Shown here piece after piece: positions 5,583 through 9,922 of a DNA stretch of 9,922 nucleotides. Under the pieces are notes generated by a model. That model was not told the DNA's origin. It saw only the letters and a list, made by a program, of their open reading frames with translations, and did no database searches. Origin of the DNA: Deltaproteobacteria bacterium (lineage in GTDB: Bacteria > Myxococcota_A > UBA796 > UBA2385); contig CANHON010000156.1 of NCBI GenBank assembly GCA_947462115.1, forward strand, positions 1 through 9,922, read 5' to 3'. Each line of letters begins with the position of its first letter. The stretch's first letter is position 1. Both the position numbers and the translations under genes were made by a program.

Positions 5583-7397
5583 TCAGAGGCCAAAGCGATG
5601 GACGAAGGCGTCGGTCGTGCCGTAGAGCGTGCGCACGTCGCTGCCCCCGGTGAGGGAGCACTCCATATCGCCGCCCGCCGTGCCCGAGAAGTAGGCCGCG
5701 TCGCTGCTGAGCGCGAGGCCCCGGCAGCGGTCCTCGGCCTCGGCCCCGCCCACCCGGTAGCCGGACGCGCCGACAACCGAGCTGTCAAAGCTGGCGAAGA
5801 AGCAGTCTTCAGTGCCGAACGGATCGATAGTGATGCCGCCGCCGAGGTCGAGCACCCCGCCGTAGCTGCCCACCGCGAACAGCTGGCCCACCGGCGAGAC
5901 CGAGAGGCCCGTGACCTCGTCCCGGCCCTCGGTGGACAGGCGCCGCACGTTGTAGACCGCGCCGTCGCCGCCCACGCTGAGCAAGATTCCGTCCTGGTTG
6001 ACCGCCGCCGGGAACTCGAAGGGGGTGCCCTCGTAGGCCCCGCCGATGAAGATGAGGCCGCCGAGCGCGCCCACCGAGGTCGCGCGGAGGGTGTCGCCGG
6101 CTTCGCCGATCTGGGCCAGGCTGGTGACGGAGCCGGTCGCGGCCGAGATGCGCGCCAAAAAGATGTCGGAGACGCCGGTGGCGGTGATCGGCGCGCTGGT
6201 GAGCGTCGCGACCGAGGCGGCCATCGTGCCCTTGAAGGTGCCCACCACCAGCAGATCGCCGGAGTTGGAGAAGGTCATGTCGGCGATCTCCACCGAGCTG
6301 CTCGCCCCGGCCGGCAGGACCGTGGCCCAGCGCAGCAGACCCTCGGCGTCATAGCGCGCCAAGAAGCCGCTCTTTGGGTTGGGCGCGTTGATGAACTCCG
6401 CGTCCTCCGGGGGCGCGCCGGGGTTCACCATCATGTTGGAGCCGAAGCCGCCCGCGACGAACAGGTCGTCGGTGGAGGCGAGGGCCGCGGAGATCCGCTC
6501 GTCGTCGGTGCCGCCCATGCTCAGCGCGTAGATGGGGTCTCCGGTCGCGTCAAAGCGCGCGAACATGGCGTCCTGGCCGCCGGCGCTCTCCCGGAAGGTG
6601 CGGACACCTTCGGGGTCGAAGTGGACGGTGCCCTCCATCCAGCCCACCGCGAAGGTGTCACCGCCGCTGCTCGCCGAGAGGTCGGTGATCTCGAGCTCGG
6701 CCGTGCCACGAAGCAGGGCCGCGGCCACGACCTCGCGGCTGCTGTTGAGGTGGAGAACGCCCCAGTTGGCGGTGCTGTCGTCGCACTCCACGCCGAGCTC
6801 GGGCCCGGTGTCGGCGGTGGCCCGGCCGTCGGCCCGCACCGCCACCCGCGGATCGCCGTCCACCACCACCAAGGGGCCGCCCAAGGCGCTCACGCCGCGC
6901 CCGGCGATCAGCACGGGCCAGTCGGCGCTCGCGGCGCGCACGTCCTCGTCGATCTCGGTGTCGCAGTCGTTGTCGATGCCGTCGCCGAGGTCCTCGACGC
7001 CCGGGTTGATGGCGGGATCGGTGTCGTCGCAGTCGGGGCCGCCGGCCTCCGCGCCGGGGTAGCCGTCCACGTCCAAGTCGTTGAGATCTCCACGGAAGCA
7101 GTCCTGGTCGATGCCGTCGTAGGGGACCTCGTCGGCGCCGGGGTAGACCGTGGGGTCGTCCGGATCGCAGTCGTTGGAGTCGGTGATCCCGTCGCCATCG
7201 CTGTCCGGGTCGGCGCCGTCCCCGCCGCCGTCGGCGAGGCCGCTGTCGGTGCCCCCGTCGGCGCCGTCCGCCGCGCCGCCGTCTGCGCCGTCCGCGCCGC
7301 CGCCGCCGGTCTCTTTGCTGTCCCCGCTGCAGGCCACGATCGGGAGGAGGAGGGCGGCGATCAAGATCGAGCGAGGGGTGCGTTGAAGGCAGATCAT
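5583..7397 (-). CDS. Lipoprotein with MopE-type motifs and six propeller-like repeats
   Basis: The protein has 604 residues, starting at ATG 7395-7397 after a GGAG site with a 6-base spacer. A signal peptide (hydrophobic 10-20) ends in lipobox IVAC with Cys23. Residues 31-63 are an Asp/Gly/Ala linker. Two Asp-rich MopE-type motifs follow, at about 65-100 (with NDCDPDDP and DGIDQDC) and 106-150 (with DCDDTDP and DGIDNDCD). Such motifs are annotated as metal-binding and probably bind Ca or Cu through Asp side chains, braced by the paired cysteines. From about 245 to the end come six degenerate repeats of roughly 40-65 residues. Each has a hydrophobic strand plus VGxxxG (for example at 249, 313, 384, 450, 508 and 569) followed by a strand like FLARYDAEG. 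These resemble SBBP/beta-propeller repeats. It is probably an outer-membrane or surface-exposed binding or adhesion protein. The frame is open on the same strand well past the ATG, but that part is antisense to the two divergent genes. Confidence 0.9.
   Translation of the reverse strand: MICLQRTPRSILIAALLLPIVACSGDSKETGGGGADGADGGAADGADGGTDSGLADGGGDGADPDSDGDGITDSNDCDPDDPTVYPGADEVPYDGIDQDCFRGDLNDLDVDGYPGAEAGGPDCDDTDPAINPGVEDLGDGIDNDCDTEIDEDVRAASADWPVLIAGRGVSALGGPLVVVDGDPRVAVRADGRATADTGPELGVECDDSTANWGVLHLNSSREVVAAALLRGTAELEITDLSASSGGDTFAVGWMEGTVHFDPEGVRTFRESAGGQDAMFARFDATGDPIYALSMGGTDDERISAALASTDDLFVAGGFGSNMMVNPGAPPEDAEFINAPNPKSGFLARYDAEGLLRWATVLPAGASSSVEIADMTFSNSGDLLVVGTFKGTMAASVATLTSAPITATGVSDIFLARISAATGSVTSLAQIGEAGDTLRATSVGALGGLIFIGGAYEGTPFEFPAAVNQDGILLSVGGDGAVYNVRRLSTEGRDEVTGLSVSPVGQLFAVGSYGGVLDLGGGITIDPFGTEDCFFASFDSSVVGASGYRVGGAEAEDRCRGLALSSDAAYFSGTAGGDMECSLTGGSDVRTLYGTTDAFVHRFGL
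7209..7307 (-). repeat. Asp/Gly/Ala low-complexity linker coding repeat, copy 1
   Basis: This codes residues 31-63 of the MopE-type lipoprotein, built from GADG and GGADG units (GAC-GGC-GCC type codons). It places a flexible acidic tether between the lipid anchor and the first metal-binding motif. A 16-base word, GACGGCGCCGACGGGG on the minus strand at 7253-7268, recurs exactly on the plus strand at 7656-7671 in the divergent peroxiredoxin gene. Confidence 0.75.
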
Positions 7398-7523
7398 GGG
7401 GGCTCCATCGGGCGAGGTGGACTTCACCTGGGAGCCTACCAAAAGGCGGCGCCGGCCGCCCCCATCCGAAGCGCCCCGCCGCTCCACCATGCGAATGTGG
7501 CAGCATGCCCGCGGAGGACGCCC
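7398..7523. promoter_or_regulatory. Divergent promoter region with an imperfect dyad
   Basis: These 126 bases lie between two lipoprotein genes transcribed away from each other and must hold promoters or leaders for both. An imperfect 15-base dyad, AGGTGGACTTCACCT (7415-7429), has perfect outer arms AGGTG/CACCT and lies 18 bases upstream of the minus-strand ATG; it could bind a dimeric regulator. The plus-strand ribosome site GGAGG (7513-7517) lies 6 bases before ATG 7524. I see no clear -35/-10 pair for either direction. Confidence 0.4.
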
Positions 7524-8180
7524 ATGCGACCACGCCTTGATCTGCTCCCCATCCTCACCCTGGTGCTCGGCGCCTGCACCGCCAGCAGCAAAGACAGCGC
7601 CTCGACCGCCAGCGGCTCCGACGGCGGCGCGGACGGCGCGGCTGACGGCGCTTCCGACGGCGCCGACGGGGCCACCGCAGACGGGGGCGGCGACGGCGCG
7701 GCCCTCGTCACGAACGGGGTGGCGCCCGACGAACCGCTGCCGGCGCCGGACTTCACCGCCACCAACCGCGACGGGGCGGCCCGGGACCGCGAAGATCTGC
7801 TCGGCCAGCCCACCGCCATGTGGTTTTTCCCCGCGGCCACCACGGCGGGTTGAACGGTCGAGGGTTGCGGGTACCGCGACCTCCAGGACCAATTTGACGC
7901 GCTGGGCGTGCAGATCGTGGGCGTGAGCTTCGACTCCCCCGCGGTGAACCAAGGCTGGGCCGAGGACGAGGGCTTCGGCTTCGAGCTGTGGACGGACGGC
8001 CCCGAGCGGACCCTCGCCCTGACCTATGGGGCGGCCCGCAGCGCCTCGGCCGCGGTGCCCATCCGGCGCACGGTGCTCCTCGGCGCCGACGGCGAGCTGC
8101 TGCTGGAGTACACCGTGACCAACCTGGGCACGCACCCGGCCCAAGTGCTGGAGGACTGCGAGGCGCTGTTCGGCCCCTGA
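7524..8180 (+). CDS. Predicted selenocysteine peroxiredoxin lipoprotein (PrxQ/BCP type), TGA at codon 110 read as Sec
   Basis: Read through one in-frame TGA (7851-7853), the gene encodes 218 residues and stops at TGA 8178-8180. The start ATG follows GGAGG by 6 bases. A signal peptide ends in lipobox LGAC (Cys18); residues 31-59 are an Asp/Gly/Ala linker; the thioredoxin-fold domain begins near 66 (APDEPLPAPDF). The active site reads WFFPAATTAG-U-TVEGCGYRD. This fits the peroxiredoxin pattern PxxxTxxC with Sec110 in place of the peroxidatic Cys, and Cys115 spaced U-x4-C as the resolving residue of the PrxQ class. GVSFDSPAVN (133-142) and IRRTVLLGADGEL (180-192, with the expected active-site Arg) continue the family pattern after the TGA in the same frame. 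It would reduce H2O2 or organic/lipid hydroperoxides in the envelope. A SECIS-like hairpin follows at once. Alternatives are a nonsense-mutated pseudogene or a sequencing error, but both halves are otherwise intact. No selenocysteine machinery is in the window. Confidence 0.87.
7614..7700 (+). repeat. Asp/Gly/Ala low-complexity linker coding repeat, copy 2
   Basis: This codes residues 31-59 of the peroxiredoxin lipoprotein, made of GADG-, ASDG- and GGGDG-like units. It matches the linker in the divergent MopE-type lipoprotein in composition, and the 16-base word at 7656-7671 is an exact inverted copy of 7253-7268. It probably works as a flexible acidic tether holding the peroxidase domain off the membrane. 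Confidence 0.75.
7860..7883 (+). promoter_or_regulatory. Bacterial SECIS-like hairpin
   Basis: Six bases after the in-frame TGA, GAGG (7860-7863) pairs with CCTC (7880-7883). After an unpaired G7864, TTGCGG (7865-7870) pairs with CCGCGA (7874-7879) with one T.G wobble, closing a three-base loop GTA. The loop G is 18 bases after the TGA, inside the range known for bacterial SECIS elements read by SelB. The core GGTTGCGGGTACCGCGACC (7863-7881) closely matches the E. coli fdhF hairpin core as I remember it (GGTTGC-x-GGT), with U7866 in the place of the bulged U and GU in the loop. U7866 is the first base of the resolving-Cys codon, and U7865 is the third base of a GGT glycine codon, where this window otherwise prefers GGC. 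It would direct SelB with Sec-tRNA to the UGA. Confidence 0.72.
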
Positions 8181-8240
8181 GCCGGCGGCCTCGCCCCGCG
8201 GCGCCCGGCTGTGCCATGCTCGGCGCAGCCCGGAGCCCGC

Positions 8241-9922
8241 ATGTCTCGTCCCAGCCCGCTGAACCGCCCCGTCCCGCCCGCCCTCGGGCGGCGCCCCCTG
8301 CGCGCGCGGGCGGCCCTGTTCGCTGGACTCAGCCTGAGCGCGCTGAGCCTGTCTTGCGCGGGCGGCAAAGACGCGCAAAATAGCGACGCTGAGGCCAATG
8401 ACAGCGGTGAGGCGCCGGAGCCCCGGGCGCTCGATCGCCTGTGCCCCGGCGACGCGGGCTGCGAGGGCAACGAGGGCCCGCTGCTGGCCGGCGTCGCCAA
8501 GCGGGACCTCACCCCCTGCTTTGAGGGCTGGGAGGACCTGGAAGGTGACGGGACCTACCGCGCGACCGAGGACCCGTTCTTGGACTGCGGCTGCGACCGC
8601 CTGTGCCCGGACGACCCGGGCTACGCCGGCCCCGATCGCGGAGAAGGAGACGGGATCTTCCAGGCCGCCTGGATCGCCGGCTTCGGTCAAGGGCGGCCCG
8701 CCGCCTCGGTGCACGACCCCATCGAGCTGCGCGTAATCACCCTGCAGACCGGCGAGACCAGCGTGGCCATCGTCACCCTCGACCTCGTCGGCTGGTTCTA
8801 CGACGACACCCTCGCGGTGCGCGCGGCGGTGGCGGCGGCGGGCGCAGACCTCGATCTGGTCGTCGTGCACGCCACCCACAACCACGAGGGCCCGGACTCG
8901 ATGGGCCAGTGGGGCGAGCGCTTCGGGCGCCGGGGCGTGGACGAGGCGTGGCGGCAGGACGTGATCGCCGCGGCGGCCAGCGCGGTGGTCGAGGCCCAAA
9001 ATAGCGCTGTAGAGGTCAACCTCACCGTCGGCCGGGCAGACTCCGCCGCGCCCTTTGGGGCCAAGGGCACCCGCAACACCGTGCGCGACAGCCGCGATCC
9101 CGTCGTGATCGACGAGTGGGTGGGCGCGGCCCAGCTGCGCGACGCGGGCGGCGGCGCGGTCGCCACCCTGGTGAACTGGGGCAACCACCCCGAGGTGCTC
9201 GGCGGCGACAACACCGCGCTGACCGCTGACTTCGTGCACTACCTGAGGGAGGGCGTGGAGCAGGGGGTGCCCGGCGGCCCGAGCCCCCGCGCTGGCCAGG
9301 GCGGGCAGGCCATCTTCCTCAACGCCAGCGTGGGCGGCCTGATGACCCCGCTGGGCATCACGGTCACCGACTGGGACGGGGTCGATCACCCCGGGGAGAC
9401 CTTTGAGAAGGCCGAAGCCCTCGGGCACATCGTCGCGGGCTTGGCGATCGACGCGCTGGAGAGCGCCGCGGGGCCGGCCGAGGCGCCCCGGCTCGGCTTT
9501 CGGGCGGAGGTGGTGGAGATCCCGGTCGAGAACATCGGCTTCCAAGCGCTGTTCTTGGCCGGCGTCTTCGAGCGGGAGCTCGTGGGCTGGGACAGCAGCC
9601 TGCCGATCAGCGCGACGAACATCCCGAAGATCCGCACCGAGGTCGATCTGATCGAGCTCGGGCCGCTGCGCATCCTCACGGTGCCCGGCGAGCTGTTCCC
9701 CGAGCTGGCCGTCGGTGGCTATGACGGCAGCCGCGTCAACACCGACGAGGTGCCGTTCATGGACCCGGGCAACGAGGCGCCGCCCGACCTCGCCGCCGCG
9801 CCCACCGGACCGCCGCTCAAGGCCCAGCTCGGCGTGGAGCACGCCTGGATCTTGGGCCTCGGCAACGACGAGATCGGCTACCTCGTGCCGCCCTACGACT
9901 ATGTGCTCGCCGAGAGCGCCCC
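8241..9922 (+). CDS. Neutral/alkaline ceramidase-like lipoprotein, 3' end outside the window
   Basis: An open frame of 560 codons runs off the right edge. The ATG follows GGAG by 6 bases and starts 60 bases after the peroxiredoxin stop. A basic N-terminus and hydrophobic stretch (24-38) end in SLSC, giving a likely lipid-anchored Cys39. The enzyme domain starts with AGVAKRDLTP (about 84-93). Family motifs are VHDPIELRV with TLDLVGW (about 161-193), HATHNHEGPD (210-219), where His213 and His215 match the family's THTH zinc/active-site motif, and NWGNHPEVL (312-320) with His316 as a further likely zinc ligand. Neutral ceramidases split the amide bond of N-acyl sphingoid lipids. The usual nucleophile segment (family G-D/N-V/L-S-P) appears as GGLMTP, with Thr369 where Ser is expected. 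A cysteine-rich insert near 94-135 is not typical. The substrate is therefore open: ceramide, another lipid amide, or none. It may share a transcript with the peroxiredoxin. Confidence 0.8.
   Translation, partial: MSRPSPLNRPVPPALGRRPLRARAALFAGLSLSALSLSCAGGKDAQNSDAEANDSGEAPEPRALDRLCPGDAGCEGNEGPLLAGVAKRDLTPCFEGWEDLEGDGTYRATEDPFLDCGCDRLCPDDPGYAGPDRGEGDGIFQAAWIAGFGQGRPAASVHDPIELRVITLQTGETSVAIVTLDLVGWFYDDTLAVRAAVAAAGADLDLVVVHATHNHEGPDSMGQWGERFGRRGVDEAWRQDVIAAAASAVVEAQNSAVEVNLTVGRADSAAPFGAKGTRNTVRDSRDPVVIDEWVGAAQLRDAGGGAVATLVNWGNHPEVLGGDNTALTADFVHYLREGVEQGVPGGPSPRAGQGGQAIFLNASVGGLMTPLGITVTDWDGVDHPGETFEKAEALGHIVAGLAIDALESAAGPAEAPRLGFRAEVVEIPVENIGFQALFLAGVFERELVGWDSSLPISATNIPKIRTEVDLIELGPLRILTVPGELFPELAVGGYDGSRVNTDEVPFMDPGNEAPPDLAAAPTGPPLKAQLGVEHAWILGLGNDEIGYLVPPYDYVLAESA

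Noticed and set aside
5570..5788. N-terminal extension of the LOG-type gene to an upstream ATG
   Set aside because: It overlaps the MopE-type gene, reads as Ser/Ala/Arg shadow sequence, and the GTG at 5567-5569 has a good ribosome site next to the conserved domain.
5598..7853. Plus-strand open frame of 751 residues over the MopE-type gene
   Set aside because: Its main part is an antisense shadow with Arg/Ala/His-rich composition and no domain. Only its last 110 codons, from ATG 7524, belong to a real gene, the peroxiredoxin.
7908..8180. Separate small gene starting with GTG
   Set aside because: It is the in-frame C-terminal half of the peroxiredoxin. It begins in the middle of the thioredoxin fold and lacks the active site and a ribosome binding site.
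7524..8180. Peroxiredoxin as a nonsense-mutated pseudogene
   Set aside because: The single TGA falls exactly on the catalytic position, a SECIS-like hairpin follows, and the rest is intact. It cannot be fully excluded without genome-wide Sec machinery data.
7398..9842. Long minus-strand open frame continuing upstream of the MopE-type lipoprotein, giving 1419 residues in all
   Set aside because: It is antisense to the peroxiredoxin and ceramidase-like genes, which have clear family motifs. The lipoprotein signal peptide and ribosome site fix the real start at 7397.

Overview
The window is very GC-rich and carries nine protein genes, five of them encoding predicted lipoproteins. One lipoprotein has MopE-type Asp-rich motifs and propeller-like repeats, and several have Asp/Gly-rich linkers after the lipid anchor. 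This style is common in Myxococcota and related delta-proteobacterial lineages, so I infer such an organism, but no marker gene fixes the taxonomy. No rRNA, tRNA, CRISPR array, transposase or integrase is visible, and no gene-free stretch exceeds 300 bases.

Minus strand, positions 1-7397, read in transcription order from right to left. A large MopE-motif/beta-propeller lipoprotein (5583-7397) is followed after 13 bases by a LOG-family phosphoribohydrolase with a GTG start (4964-5569). After 54 more bases comes an acetyl-CoA hydrolase/CoA-transferase family enzyme (3614-4909). These three could be one transcript. Next come two unrecognised lipoproteins that are clearly paralogous to each other (2865-3479 and 2086-2688). 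They end at a good Rho-independent terminator (2028-2064). Beyond it lie a membrane-bound hybrid histidine kinase (145-1929) and the first 37 codons of a ProC-like pyrroline-5-carboxylate reductase (1-111), whose ribosome binding site sits in one arm of an inverted repeat.

Plus strand, positions 7524-9922, divergent from the MopE-type gene across 126 bases. The first gene (7524-8180) is a PrxQ/BCP-type peroxiredoxin lipoprotein with an in-frame TGA exactly where the peroxidatic cysteine belongs. A hairpin resembling a bacterial SECIS element starts 6 bases after the TGA. I read it as a selenoprotein, which ordinary gene callers would split into two fragments or call broken. The second gene (8241 to the window edge) is a lipoprotein of the neutral/alkaline ceramidase family, open at its 3' end.

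The most notable item is the predicted cell-envelope selenoperoxiredoxin: a lipid-anchored selenocysteine peroxidase on a flexible Asp/Gly linker. It would protect the envelope from peroxides if the genome encodes SelA, SelB, SelC and SelD, none of which is in this window. Its pairing with a lipid-amidase-like lipoprotein suggests an envelope or lipid-related role, but that is only inference from gene order.
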